Below, piece by piece: positions 1 to 10,424 of a stretch of DNA of 64,000 nucleotides. The notes beneath the pieces were generated by a model. It did no database searches, had not been told where the DNA came from, and was given only the letters and a program-made list of their open reading frames with translations. Position 1 is the stretch's first letter. Each line of letters opens with the position of its first letter. Location of the stretch: positions 8,093,501-8,157,500 of the forward strand of contig CM066736.1 in assembly GCA_033961575.1 (NCBI GenBank), read 5' to 3'. The translations under genes were made by a program, and so were the position numbers. Source of the stretch: Aselliscus stoliczkanus (taxonomy: Eukaryota > Chordata > Mammalia > Chiroptera > Hipposideridae).

Positions 1-168
1 CTCTCTGAGACTCAGTTTCATTATCTGTGAAATGGGGATAGTAATATGATGCCTGCGTCATAGCCTGGTGGTGACGATGCCAGGATTTGATGTGTATGAG
101 GTCCTTCATCCTTGGCACATAGTATGCCCTGATTAAAAGTCAGCTATTACTACCACTACCATTAATAT
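1..168 (+). repeat. MIR SINE, 3' two-thirds
   Basis: The sequence opens with the MIR core 'ctgagactcagtttc', then 'atctgtgaaatgggga' and the 'ccttggcacatagta' tail. The copy runs off the left edge of the window. It is old and diverged. Confidence 0.85.
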
Positions 169-1469
169 TATTAATGCTAATATGAAAATAAGCATGGCCA
201 CTCAAGACCCCTAAAATAAAAACCAACCCAGGAGCAACTTCTTGTTGGGCTAATTGATATCCTGTCTATTGGGTGGGTTCTCATTCTGTTTTATATTCAG
301 GAACTCATTCTGTATTGGGGACTCACGGATCTTCAAAGCATCTTTGCCTTCCCTATGGTTATATCCCAGCACCTGGCCTAGGACATGGCACACAGTAGGT
401 GCTGCACATATATTTAAGTCGTAATTAAGCACAGAGACAAACTTGTGTTTCTATGTGTTTGCTGTTTTCGTTATTGTTTTCCTGGTAGCTTTGAGGAGAG
501 ACTGGCAGACCCCAGGCAACTGAGTACCTGCCTTGCGGGGATGGGCTGGCCTCCTATCCCAGCCATCTGGCAAACCCTGCCACCACCTCCCCAAGGCCTC
601 CAGCGCTCACTCCCCAGACCGCGTGCCAGCCCTTTCTCTCCCTCCTGCCACTCAGCCCAGCTCCCTGCTCTGGAGAAATCATCGCTATGGTAACAATTTC
701 AGGAGCATTGGGCCATTGGGGCCTGCGGGACCAGAGGAGGGGAGGGTGTCCACGCCAGCCAGCCCCTCTCAGGGACCTACTCAAGCCAGGGTGCTGCGTC
801 TCTAATAGAGATCTTGGTTGCAGAGCACAGCAGACCCTGGAGTCATTGTGGAAGTGGCTGGGGCTTGTCTTTCAGTGACTTCTCTTTATACCTTGCTCCT
901 TTCTGGTGTCATATGCTCTATGCCCCAACCCTGTTCAGCGATCCCAGTGCCTCTGACAAACCATAAGTTGTTTGTACAATGGGTTTTCTGTAACCATGAA
1001 GAGAGAATCGGTGATGCCCTTAGTCTGATGCCTGGAAGCTAGTGGGTACTCAATAAGTTTACTCTGTGTTATCTGTTGTTTGTGATGGGGAAACTGAGGC
1101 CTGGATACTGTCCCCAAAATCATCCTCCCCCTCCCCCAGGCATCAACCCTATTCCCCTTCCTCTGGAAGCCTCTTCTTCCCTGGGCTGCTGCTTCTTTCT
1201 TTCCTCCAATCGAAACTTACCTTCTGTTGTCTTCTGACATCAGGGTGCTGGGAAACGACTGGTTGTTTATCTCTGATGAACAGACCCATTCTTGAATGTT
1301 CAGGGCTGACTTGGAGACTTCTCAAGGTCTTTTTTTTTTTTTTTTTTTTTTTACGTCTTAGGAGTCCCAGTGATGATAACGCCTTCATTCCAAGACAAAA
1401 TCTTGGAGAGTGGGAGGGTGGGTAAAAGTTTCCAGGTACCAGGCAGTGGAAGGATTTAAACATAAAAAA
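169..1469. other. Non-coding unique block with GC-rich centre
   Basis: No gene is visible. A short L2/MIR-like tail (cagcacctggcc ... cacacagtaggtgct) lies near 362-420. Positions 480-800 are GC-rich, with open frames in several phases that look compositional. A 22-base T run is at about 1331-1352. An RFX/X-box-like sequence is at 680-694. Confidence 0.5.
680..694 (-). promoter_or_regulatory. RFX/X-box-like motif (weak)
   Basis: The reverse strand reads GTTACCATAGCGATG. The first half-site GTTACC with the 2-base spacer AT fits the RFX pattern; the second half (AGCGAT) fits only partly. This is a motif match only. Confidence 0.2.
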
Positions 1470-1478
1470 GATGGTGTC

Positions 1479-1591
1479 GGGCTGGCAGAGTGGCGCGGTG
1501 GTTAAGAGCTGGCTTGGGAAGCCAGCGGCCCCGGTTCGGGTGCCACATGTGAGGGCCCGTGACACTGCCCACAAAAAAAAAAAAAAAAAAA
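1479..1591 (+). mobile_element. Short tRNA-derived SINE
   Basis: Head 'gggctggcagagtggcgcgg', B-box-like 'ggttcgggtgcc', ending 'cactgccc' plus about 19 A. Near-identical TSDs flank it: gatggtgtc (1470-1478) and ggtggtgtc (1592-1600). Confidence 0.9.
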
Positions 1592-1600
1592 GGTGGTGTC

Positions 1601-1705
1601 ACTGAAGTTCAGAGAAGGTAAGCGACTTGCTCAAGGCCACACAGCTGGTGACTGGTGAAGCTGGGATTTGAACCTGGGTCTGCTTTTCAATTGGTCTCGT
1701 GTAAC
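1601..1705 (-). repeat. MIR SINE
   Basis: Antisense MIR: 'gcgacttgctcaaggccac', 'acagctggtgactgg', 'gggatttgaacctggg'. The last part is the tRNA-like B-box region of MIR. Confidence 0.8.
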
Positions 1706-2394
1706 ATTCTCCTTTCCTTTCCTTGGTCCCTTCATCATTCACCCACAATCATGCGCAGAAGACATCATCCGTCAGGTGCCCTAAAACCAGTGGTCAAATA
1801 CCTATCTATTAGTTGAAATTCAGCAAGCTGGCGGAGACAAACCTGGCTTCAGCTGGGAGAACAGACTGTATCAAAAACATCTCATCTTCCCAGGTGGATT
1901 GAGAGCCATTTGTAATGCAGATCTAACTCTGGGCAGGGACCCAACTCCTCACCATCACCTCTGGCTGAGCCATTTCTTAAAAATACAAGAAAATATTTTC
2001 CCCTCAGGAGCCCGGAGGTCTGAAGCCAAAGTTAAAGAGAACCTCCGGCAGCTGAGCCGTCTCCTGAACTGTTTGAAATGCATCTCTTCTCCATCTTTGT
2101 CCCTTGCTTTCCTTAGGGAGCTGGAGGGGGTAGGAAGGGAAGAGAATAACAACGGGCCAGGAATAACACTGGAGACCCTGGGGTCAGAGCTATCCTAGGA
2201 GCATTCCTGCTGGTCCTCTGCATGGAATTAAGACTTGCAAACCCTTGCTGCTGAGGCATTGGCTGCAGTGTAATTAATCTTAGGCACCTTGGGGTGGCCC
2301 AGCATCCCCAAATGGTCACTCTTGTCATTTAGCCAGTCTCAGTAGGATGAACTCAGGCCAAGGCTGGTAGGCTTCAGGGATGCTTGGGGTCATA
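1706..2394. other. Non-coding unique block
   Basis: No repeat family or exon recognised. Short open frames here show no familiar domain. Confidence 0.4.
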
Positions 2395-2540
2395 GCTGAA
2401 CTCATTCATGCATTCATGTATTAATGAATACTCCCTATTCATTAATTCCTCGGATATTTACTAAGTTCCTTCCGTAAGCTCAGTACCAAAGAGACCAAAA
2501 GAACAGCCTCTGCCCTGCAGGGCCCCCAGAACAGTAGAAG
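2395..2540 (-). repeat. L2 3' end, diverged
   Basis: Resembles the reversed L2 terminus: repeated 'cattcatg', 'ggatatttactaagttcctt', then 'cctctgccctgcagggccc'. Flanks 2541-2793 hold nothing I can name. Confidence 0.5.
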
Positions 2541-2791
2541 GAACAAAATTTAATTGCAGCACCGAGGCGGAGTCGTTATATCAGCCCCTGAGGCTTCCTG
2601 GAGGAGGGGGGCATATGAGTTGTCTCTTTCGCCGTTTCGGAATGACAGAATAGTTGGTGCTCATTGTGGGAAATTTAAACAAGGCAGACGTATGTCAAAG
2701 AAACAAGTGAAAATCCTCTTGTTCTTTCCTCTTCATCCCACCTCCAGAAGTGACCACTGTTAATGGTGGGGCATTTACTCTTTTGAGGCCC

Positions 2792-2793
<2 letters not shown>

Positions 2794-2840
<47 letters not shown>
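2794..2840. repeat. (TG)n microsatellite
   Basis: About 23 uninterrupted TG units. It abuts the left terminus of the mariner element, whose TA target is the next dinucleotide. Confidence 0.97.
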
Positions 2841-2844
<4 letters not shown>

Positions 2845-2889
2845 GTCTGACAATTAAGTTCGTGAACTTGAGCAACAAGTTGCTAACCT

Positions 2890-3827
2890 TTTTGGATATC
2901 AGAAGGATTATTCATTATGAATTTGTACCAACGGGACAAACCAAGTTAACCAAGTTTACTATTTGGAAAGGCTGAAAAAGCTGCGTGAAAAAGTTAGACA
3001 AGGGCTGGCCAAGTGGCTCGTTGGTTAAGAGTTGGCTTGGGAAAGTGAGGTCTGAGCAGCAGGGCTGCTGGTTCGGATCTTACATGGGCCAGTGACGCTG
3101 TGCCCTCTACAGCTAAGATGGTGAACAACAGCTTGACCTGGAGCTGGGCTGCCATGAGTCATTGGCGATGGTGTAGGCTGCAGAGAGCTCCTGCTGCAGC
3201 GGGCTGCCACAGGCTACTGTGAGTGGCCAACAGCAGCGTGAGCTGCCGTGAGCCTCCGAGAGCGGCTGTCCAGTGGCCGGCGACCGATCTGCCTCACCTG
3301 GGAAGAGCACAATGATCACAATACTAACATGGGCCAGAGAAACGATGTCCTCTACAGCTAGTCTGAAAAACAAAAGGATAGCAACTTGTCTGTTCCCCTT
3401 ACCCGGTTCCCTAATGCTGTTCCCCTCCCCCAATTCCCCAATAAAATCTTAAAAAAAAAATGTTAGACCACCAGAACTTTTCACCAACAATTCACAGCTC
3501 TTGCATCACGACAATGCACCAACTCACACGGCACTGTCTGGGAGGGAGTTTTTAGCCAGTAAACAAATAACTGTATTGGAACACCCTCCCTACTCACCTA
3601 ATCTGGCCCCCAATGATTTCCTTCTTTACCCAAAGATAAAGGAAATATTGAAAGGAAGGCATTTTGATGCCATTCAGGGCATCAAGGGTAATACGATGAC
3701 AGCTCTGATGGCCACTCCAGAAAAAGAATTCCAAAATTGCTTTGAAGGGTGGACTAGGCGCTGGCATTGGTGCATAGCTTCCCAGGGGGAGTACTTCAAA
3801 GGAGACCATAGTGACATTTGGCAATGA
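2890..3827 (+). pseudogene. Mariner transposase remnant (DD34D), SINE-disrupted
   Basis: Two pieces remain. Positions 2890-3000 encode a middle segment with motifs like YEFVPTGQT and YYLERLKKLREKVR, which lie in different frames, so there is at least one frameshift. Positions 3462-3827 are open and encode HHDNAPTHT, HPPYSPNLAP and NDFLLYPKIK, ending in a stop at 3825-3827. Exactly 34 residues separate the Asp of HHDN from the Asp of PNDF, the mariner DD34D spacing. SPN replaces the usual SPD. The N-terminus and first catalytic Asp are missing. The SINE splits the reading frame, and deleting it with one TSD restores continuity around 'EKVR'. Non-functional relic; no host gene is implied. Confidence 0.9.
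3001..3461 (+). mobile_element. Long T+ SINE, inside mariner
   Basis: tRNA-like head from 'agggctggccaagtggctcg', B box 'ggttcggatctt', a long GC-rich body, then 'ccccaataaaatctt' and an A tail. TSD gttagac occurs at 2993-2999 and 3462-3468. It is more diverged than the other long copies and its head differs in the anticodon-loop region, so it may be an older subfamily. Confidence 0.9.
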
Positions 3828-3882
3828 GGTCTGTAGCACTTTTTCTAGGATGAGTTCTCGAACTTAATTGTCTGACCACATA

Positions 3883-4039
3883 TTTATCCCGGATGTCAAC
3901 TTCCAAGTTTCAGTGTGGTTCGTAGTTTTCACCATGCCAACTGCAGAATCTCTGACATCCTAGAGTTCTCACAAGAGAATCCATGCACACATCAAAAGCC
4001 CTAGTGAGCCATGTGGAGTTTACTGGAACCTTCTTAGAG
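3883..4039. other. Non-coding unique sequence
   Basis: Nothing recognised between the mariner end and the LTR-like repeat. Confidence 0.4.
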
Positions 4040-5020
4040 GAGGCAGAGGAAGGGTTATACCGCAAGGTATAGGGGAGGAAAAAGAAACTTTCCTTTCTAC
4101 CCCTGGGCTGGGGCTCTGTAACAAAGGACAGGTTAACAAGAGAAAGACAGACCCATGTAACTCATGGAGTACCCAGAGGTATACCCTTCTTAGGTGAAAG
4201 GAGAAGGGGTTAGTTTTGGGCTTCTGGGTGGGGAGGCATGTTGTGGGAAGGTGACCAGGAAAAGTATGGGAAACCAGGTGGTTGGGTCAGGAGTGTCTTC
4301 AGGCTTGCCTTCACGGATTTCAGTTTTGCCTTCTCCACCGAGAAACGTTGTTAAGAGTCCTTCTTTTCCTGCTATAGGAGAGGAGATGGTTCTGCAAATG
4401 GAAATTTCCTTTACGAAATGAAAATGTGTGCCCTGTTGTTTTTTTTGTTTTTTTTTAAAAAAGATTTTATTGGGGAATTGGTGGAGGGGAACAGCGTTGG
4501 GGAATCAGGGAAGGGGAACAGACAAATTGCTGTCTTTTTGTTCTTTAGTCTAGTTGCGGAGGATGTTGCTTCACTGTTGATATCGTCATTGCGCTCTTCC
4601 CGGATGAGGCAGATGGGTCGCCGGCCTCTGGATGTCGCTCACCGCGGCTATTGGCAGCTCACGCTGGCTGCCAGCCACTCACGCTGGCTGCGGGCCACTC
4701 ACTGTAGCCTATGGCAGCCCACTGCAACAGGGGCTGCAGCCCACACCATCACCGGGGCTCGCACAGCCCAGCTCCAGGTGGAGCTGTTGTTAGCTGTAGA
4801 GGGCAGTGTCACTGGCCCTCATGTGGGATCGAACCGGGGCTGCTGGCGTCCCAAAACCAGCGCTTAACCAATGCGCCACTCGGCCGGCCCTGTCCTGTTT
4901 TTAAGAGCTTGTCCTGCATCTGCTGGTTCTCAGTGGCCTTTAGCTCAAAATAGTCCATATGCCAGAGGCAGATTGGGGGGGTCATGTTCTGGTCCCTCCC
5001 CCACAAAGGCACCCCAAACA
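4040..5020. repeat. LTR-like old retroviral repeat, SINE-split
   Basis: Features typical of an old mammalian LTR family: 'aacaaaggacaggttaacaa', 'cctgctataggagaggag', 'ctgctggttctcagtggcc', 'caaaatagtccatatgcc' and a terminal C-rich 'ctggtccctccccc'. The SINE at 4436-4890 interrupts it. I cannot name the family, and no coding part of a provirus is seen. Confidence 0.5.
4436..4890 (-). mobile_element. Long T+ SINE
   Basis: Reverse orientation: T-rich tail and 'gattttattggggaattgg' at the left; the head 'gccactcggccggccc' ends at the right. Flanks 'ccctgttgttttt' and 'cctgtttttaag' look like an imperfect TSD. An open frame across the body is a by-product of GC-rich SINE sequence. Confidence 0.88.
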
Positions 5021-5289
5021 ATAAGTCCGGCCCTTGGCACCATCTCCTTAGCCAATTCCTCCACCTCTAAACAGTGGTAGCTCAGGATTCAGTTCTTCCT
5101 TGGACTTCTTCTCTTCTCAGTGGGTGTGATTCCAAGTTTATTGTCTCCACACTGATGGCTCCCCTGAACGCTAGGCTTGCACAACCAACTGCCTACTCCA
5201 CGCCTCCTTTAGGACATCTAATAGGAACCTCAAACTCGTTCAAAATCAAACTCAGCCTCCAAACAAAAGCCCTGCTCCTGCCACAATCT
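5021..5289. other. Non-coding unique sequence
   Basis: Pyrimidine-rich on the + strand with no recognised element; it may continue the L2 that follows. Confidence 0.35.
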
Positions 5290-5545
5290 TCTCAACACCA
5301 GTAAATGGCAACTCCATCCTTCCATTTGCACAGCCCCCAAAACCCGGAGTCGCCCTTAATTCCTCTTTTTCTCTTATATCCCACATCCGATGTATCACCC
5401 AAGCCTGCTGCTCCACATTCTAAGCTACTTCTAGAATCTGATCACGTCTTACCATCTCTGTTGCTCTCATCCAGAGCCAACCCCCTGCCAGTTATCGCTT
5501 GCCCTCCATCAGCCCATTCTCAACACAGCAGCTAGAGTAATCAAG
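5290..5545 (+). repeat. L2 LINE fragment
   Basis: Sense L2 text such as 'ggagtcgcccttaattcctc', 'atcccacatccgatgtatca' and 'cattctcaacacagcagcta', which encoded the C-terminal part of the L2 reverse transcriptase protein. It is heavily mutated. Confidence 0.65.
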
Positions 5546-6187
5546 TCAGCTTTTTGTTTCTATTTACATTCCATCAGCCAAAGCAGACCCATGGTCATGC
5601 CCAGCATCCAAGGGTCAAAGAAACACACCCCTTCAATGAGGTATGAGAGAGAGGGAGGGAATAGTTACTGAATAATCATTTATTTGACCCTAGGTCCTTT
5701 GAATTGGCAAGATATATTTATTGACTTCTGTTGTGGGTCTTGGCGCTGTAAGGGAGGGTGAGGGACAAATCCTGTCGCTGGGTCCCTGATCACAGAACAA
5801 AACCACCCATCTTTTTTGAGTTCTGCTGGGTAGAGGCAGGAATGATTAATACACATAGAATGATCAAAGAAGTGATGAAGTGTTAAATTGGACATGATCA
5901 CATGCCAGCTTGCGGGGCACGGCAAATGCTGGGCTCGGTGAGCAAAGGAATTCACTGGAGGCCGGAATAATGAGAAAAGTCTCCCGGACTACTTGGGTCC
6001 TTGACCTGAGGCTAGAGGGATGGCTGGAGTAGAATTTGGACTTGTGGGGTAGAGCAGGCATGCAGGACAAGAAGACTGGCCTGAGCAAAGGTGGGACAGG
6101 GAGGAGCGGGGCTTGAGGCGCTAGTGGTGCACTGGTGGGGCAGGCGTCCAAGGAAAAGAAGTTTCAGGGCTCGAAAGAGTTGTTCTG
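5546..6187. other. Non-coding unique block
   Basis: No repeat or exon recognised. Confidence 0.4.
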
Positions 6188-6245
6188 GGCGTGAATCTCA
6201 ATCATGAATTAGTTGATTCCTTCAGTGAATATTTATGGTGTACCT

Positions 6246-6381
6246 ACTTTTTAATATTACTATTTATATTCTATATTCTATATCATAACATGCTACTTAT
6301 AATTAATGCATAACATTATATGTTATCATGGTATGTAATATATGTTATTATATATTACATGCATTACTATGTGTTACATAT
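6246..6381. repeat. AT-rich low-complexity tract (left part)
   Basis: Alternating TAT/ATA-rich sequence with many short self-complementary words ('tatatgttattatatatta'). A similar tract continues at 6742-6884 on the other side of the LTR. Confidence 0.8.
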
Positions 6382-6741
6382 TGTTATGGACTGAATGTCC
6401 ATGTGCCCCCAAATTCGTAGGTTGAAATCCTAATCCCCAGTGTGATGGTATTAGGAGGGGGGCAATTTGAAAGACAATTAGGCCATGGGGGTGGATTAGT
6501 GCCATTATAAAAAGGGCTCCAGAGAGGTCCTTTGTCCCTTCTGCCATGTGAGGACACAGCAAGAAAATGGCTATCTGTGAACCACAAAGCAGGTTCCCGT
6601 TCTCACCAGACATGGAATCTGCCAACACCTTGATTTTTTTGCACTTCCCAGACAACATAATGGTGAGAAATAAATGTATGTTGTTCAAGCCACACAGTCG
6701 GTGGTATTTTTTGTTATAGCAGCCTGAACTTAACTCAGACT
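6382..6741 (+). mobile_element. MaLR solo LTR (MLT1/MST-like)
   Basis: Starts 'tgttatggactgaatg' and contains 'aaatcctaatccccagtgtg', 'gccatgtgaggacacagcaa', 'aatctgccaacaccttgat' and 'gagaaataaatg', ending near 'taactcagac'. No internal retroviral sequence adjoins it. It lies within the AT-rich tract. Confidence 0.85.
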
Positions 6742-6884
6742 GTATCATTAAATGTAAGACTGTGTAATTATATGTAACACATAATTATAATGTGAATATA
6801 TTATATATACACAATTGCATGTAATGATAATATATTATGTTAATACTATTTATACTTATACTATATACGCTATTAGGTATGGTA
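6742..6884. repeat. AT-rich low-complexity tract (right part)
   Basis: Continuation of the AT-rich tract: 'tgtgaatatattatatatac', 'gataatatattatgttaata'. Probably one tract before the LTR insertion. Confidence 0.75.
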
Positions 6885-7480
6885 TTTATTTATAGCAGGG
6901 AACAAAGTAGAGAAAGATCTGTACTCTCACGGTGCTGACCTATGGGTTGGGGAGACGGACATATAAGGGGGAATAATAAGTTGCTATGGAGAAAGTTACA
7001 ACTGAGAAAGGATAAATAGGGAGTGTAGAAGAGGGTGAGTGTGTCTTCCATTTTAGATAGAGAAGTCAGGGAAGGTTTCAGTGACAAGGTGACATTTGAA
7101 CAGAGACCTGAAGGAAGTGGGAGGGTGAGGCATGTGAATAACTGAAGGAGAGGGTCCCAGGGAACAGCACGTGCAAAGGCCCTGAGGTGGGACAGGCAAG
7201 AGGGAGAATAAGAGAGGCAGAGCCGGTGAGGTCCTGAGGGGCAGGTTGCCTAGGGCCTTGGGACCACTGTGGCACTTTGGCTGCCACTCTGATTAAGATG
7301 GGGAACCACAGGAGGCTATAGAGCAGAGGACTTGACATGATCTGTTGTGCATTTTAACAGAATTCCTGAGGCTGCTGGGAGGGGATCTATTGCAGTGAGG
7401 TGTGGGAGGAAGCAGGGACAAGGAAACTGATGGTGGCTTGGACCAGGGGGGTGGCAGCCTGGATGGGTCAAAGAGAGAAG

Positions 7481-7969
7481 AAGGGGCATCATTTATCCTT
7501 GGTTGACCCACCAGGCTTGGCATCACCCTTCCAGTACTTTCTGTGCTATTATTTCCTGGTGTTTAGGGACAATGTGAAAACCTTATCCCATCTGTATGTA
7601 GCACATCATAAATAATTAAAAACAACTCCTCACCAACCCAAGAGGGACTTAGAGACACCTTATCGATTGGCTCTTGATGAAAAGGCCAGGATGTTAAAAT
7701 ACTCATTGATAAAAGTCCCAGGCTCACAGAGCTCACATGGAGTATCTCCCTGTGATGAGATCATTACTTTCTTTCCCCAAGAAATTAGCCTGTTTTCTGT
7801 GTTGGATTTAATTTTGCTACCACAAGGAGAAGTTCACATCCATGAACTTAATCGCTCCCTTTTGGACAATTAGCTACTGCTGTTTGCTTTTTGTATTTTA
7901 AACCAGCTTTTGCTTGGTTGGCTGTATAGTGATAGGAGAGTGCCTTTTGTATTTGATTTTTAATTGGGT
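7481..7969. other. Non-coding unique block
   Basis: No repeat or gene recognised. Moderately AT-rich. Confidence 0.4.
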
Positions 7970-7974
7970 CAATA

Positions 7975-8167
7975 GTAATAATAAAAACGATTATAATAAT
8001 AGATGCTATTCTTCAAGCACTTACTAGGTGGCATGCTCATTACAACTCTATGAAGTCGATATCATGGCTATGTCCCACAGTACAGATGAGAAAACTGAGA
8101 CTCAGAGATGGATTATAATTTGCCCCAAGGTCACACAGCTAGGAAGAGGAAGAGGAAGATTCGGACT
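7975..8167 (-). repeat. MIR SINE, nearly full
   Basis: Antisense MIR: 'caagcacttactaggtggc', 'cagatgagaaaactgagac', 'ccccaaggtcacacagcta'. Confidence 0.85.
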
Positions 8168-8476
8168 CAGCTCCAAGTCAAGCCATCCTTCAATCTAGTT
8201 GTGGAGGGCGCAGCTCAGCTCCAAGTCCAGTCACCGTTTTCAATCTAACTGCGGGGGTCGCAACCCACCATCCCATGCAAGAATTGAACCAGCAACCTTG
8301 TTGTTAAGAGCATGCACTCTAACCAACTGAGTCATCTGGCCACCCACTGGCAGCTCAGCTCAAGTAATTGTCTTTAATCTAGTTGCAGAGGGTGCAGTTC
8401 ACTGGCCCATGTGGGAATTGAATTGGCAACCTTGTTCAGAGCTTGCACTCTGACCAACTGAGCTATCTGGCCACCT
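8168..8476 (-). mobile_element. Older multi-unit tRNA SINE
   Basis: Two tandem tRNA-like units in reverse orientation. Each ends with a B-box complement ('gaattgaaccagcaacctt', 'gaattgaattggcaacctt') and an A-box region ('ctaaccaactgagtcatctg', 'ctgaccaactgagctatctg'). Separate from the young SINE family; flanked by MIR on the left. Confidence 0.8.
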
Positions 8477-8491
8477 TGAAGTCTACATTTT

Positions 8492-8602
8492 TTGTTTTTC
8501 TTTTTTAGAGGGCAGTGTCAGTGGCCCTCATCTATGGGATCCGAACCGGGGCCGCTGTCGTCCCAAGCCAACTCCCAACCACCACACCACTCGACCAGCC
8601 CC
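8492..8602 (-). mobile_element. Short tRNA-derived SINE
   Basis: Reverse copy with 'agagggcagtgtcagtggcc' and 'gggatccgaaccggggcc'. TSD tgaagtctacatttt lies at about 8477-8491 and 8603-8617. Confidence 0.9.
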
Positions 8603-8650
8603 TGAAGTCTACATTTTAATTTTTGCCTGTATAGGGCAATAGATCTTCCT

Positions 8651-8740
8651 GTCCATCTGTCCGTCCATCCATCCATCCATCCATCCATCCATCCATCCAT
8701 TATTCATCCATCCATCCACCCACCCATCCACCCATCCAAT
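8651..8740. repeat. (CCAT)n tetranucleotide repeat
   Basis: Tandem CCAT/CCAC units, pure in the first half and mixed with CCAC near the end. Length variation is likely. Confidence 0.95.
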
Positions 8741-9599
8741 CTTTTTACTACTATTATTGAGCCCCTTATGTGCTAGGCAGTGCTGGTGATACCATGATGC
8801 TTTGCTCAGATTTCATCTCCTCCCTAAAGCTCACAGTGATTTATTTCCATTTTTGGGTTCCCTGAGGTGGAGCTTCTTGTTCAAGTGATTTATTGAGGAA
8901 GAGGTCTCAGAAGAAGGGAAATGAGAAAAGCAGAAGAGAGCAGGAAAAACACTAAGCATAGATGTCGTCTCAGGAGGAGCTTGAGATCACAAAGCAAAAC
9001 TTTGCTTGTGATTTTGAGCTGGAGACAACATATTTTTTGAAGCTCAGAATTTTATGACTACCTCAAGACCCAGAGTGGGGACCAGGATCTAAATCTTGGC
9101 TCAGCTAGGTGACTTTTGGCAATCATTTGAATTCTCTGTTGTCTCTTCTCTCTGGACTCGCTTCGCTTGTGCTTCTCTACGCTCTGACTTTCTGTCTGTG
9201 AGATGGCATTCAAGGTCCAAGTCAAAACAAGAAGTAAGCACTATCTGCCGGAAGGATGTGATTCTCAGGGTGGCAGTGATGGTCATGTTCAATGCCAGTT
9301 AAAAACAAATGGGTCACCGGTTTGAGTGGATGACATCCATGTCAATCACTGTTTTTTTGGTTTTTGTTGTTTGGTTTTTGTGATTTGTATGACGAATCGA
9401 TTGAGCATCTCCCCAAATACAATATGATGCTTTCTGATGGTACGTGAGGTGATTTGGGGTGCGGCATTACATAACCTCATGAATCACATAGAGAAAAGTG
9501 TCTTCTCTTTTCACATCGCTTTCCATCCTCCAAGTGAAAGCCTCAGTTGGGTGCTCTAATTCCTCTCCAATGCCCTGCTCTTATAAATATGTATTTTAT
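8741..9599. other. Non-coding block, no clear element
   Basis: No gene seen. 8840-9000 resembles an old repeat ('gtgatttattgaggaagagg'). 9085-9215 has a faint MIR-like layout. Neither can be assigned firmly. Confidence 0.35.
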
Positions 9600-9990
9600 A
9601 CTATTTTTGTGGGCAATGTCAAACGTGCAAAAGTAGACAGAATAGGGCCAGCTGAGTGGCGTAGTGGTTAAACGCTGGCTTAACCACGGAAGCCAGCGGC
9701 CCCGGTTTGGTCCCACATATGAGGGACACATATGAGTGACACTGCCCTAAAAAAAAAAATAAATAAATAATAAATAAATAAAATAAAAGTATTTGCTTCT
9801 TTAAAAAAGAAAGAAGTAGACAGAATAACATAAGCCTGCTTGTAGCTATCACCCAGCTTCAACAGTTAGCAACTCATGACCAGTGATGTTTAATCTATGT
9901 TTCTGCCCACTTTCCTCCCTCCCACATTATCTTGGGGCAAATGCTAGGTATCAGTAGGTATTTTGTGAGTGTTGAATGAATTAATGTTTC
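9600..9990 (-). repeat. L1 3' fragment, SINE-split
   Basis: Reversed old L1 text: 'atcacccagcttcaacagtt', 'gacagaataacataagcc'. The SINE at 9645-9813 interrupts it. Confidence 0.6.
9645..9813 (+). mobile_element. Short tRNA-derived SINE, AT-rich tail
   Basis: Head 'gggccagctgagtggcgtag', end 'cactgccct', then a tail grown into TAAA repeats. A 14-base perfect TSD aagtagacagaata lies at 9631-9644 and 9814-9827. Confidence 0.95.
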
Positions 9991-10424
9991 CCATAGTTCC
10001 AATAGCCAGACCCCTTCCCATATTCCATTAGCATTCTCTAGTCAACCACCCCTTGTCACCATATCACATAATCATGATCAACAAGGCAGTGATGAAGTGA
10101 ATCTGAAGACAGAGTTTTTGATGGCCCTTCCCAGGGGTCTACCTGGTTCTCTGACATGCTTGGGATTCTTGACATCTTGTAATATAGATAGTAAGTACTT
10201 GCCAACTGGCACCATGATACTTACTCCCTGGATGGATCTAGTCAGTGTTGGCTTTTGGCACCAAGTCTGCTATTTAAGCCCATGCACATCTTATCTCAAT
10301 GGGCAGGTCCACACATGCCCATTAGATAACCATCCAAGTTAATTAAATCCTACATAGCAATAAGATAGAGGCTCATATCTCTAATCAATTCCTAATGTAC
10401 TATTTGTCAAGATGTATTCTGCAG
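9991..10424. other. Non-coding unique block
   Basis: No repeat or exon recognised. Confidence 0.35.

Larger units (their letters stand above)
2843..3880 (+). mobile_element. Mariner (Tc1/mariner) element, internally deleted
   Basis: Terminal inverted repeats are visible: left 'tggtctgacaattaagttc' at 2843 and its complement 'gaacttaattgtctgacc' ending near 3878. TA dinucleotides flank it at 2841-2842 and 3881-3882. Without the SINE at 3001-3461 the element is about 0.58 kb, roughly half of a usual 1.3 kb mariner. The 5' part of the transposase, including the DNA-binding domain and first catalytic Asp, is gone. The element cannot encode active transposase but keeps both ends. Confidence 0.92.
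6188..7480 (-). repeat. L2 LINE 3' half, interrupted
   Basis: The reversed L2 starts with 'ccttcagtgaatatttatgg' and resumes after about 6885 with 'aaggtgacatttgaacagag', 'ggaacagcacgtgcaaagg', 'ccctgaggtgggacaggc' and 'gatggtggcttggacc'. An AT-rich tract and a MaLR LTR (6246-6884) sit inside it. Confidence 0.8.

Noticed and set aside
480..800. CpG island / promoter
   Set aside because: GC-rich but CpG dinucleotides are sparse, and no first exon or core promoter pattern is visible.
3501..3827. Functional or domesticated transposase gene
   Set aside because: The N-terminal half and first catalytic Asp are absent and a SINE splits the frame.
4418..4867. 149-codon open frame, with similar frames at 19262-19676, 24640-25065, 26767-27087, 59175-59546 and 62008-62268 giving matching proteins (e.g. 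repeated 'GEGNSVGESGKGNRQ')
   Set aside because: All lie inside copies of the same long SINE. The protein-like similarity is similarity of the repeat itself; frames differ in length and have no start or domain in common with a known family.
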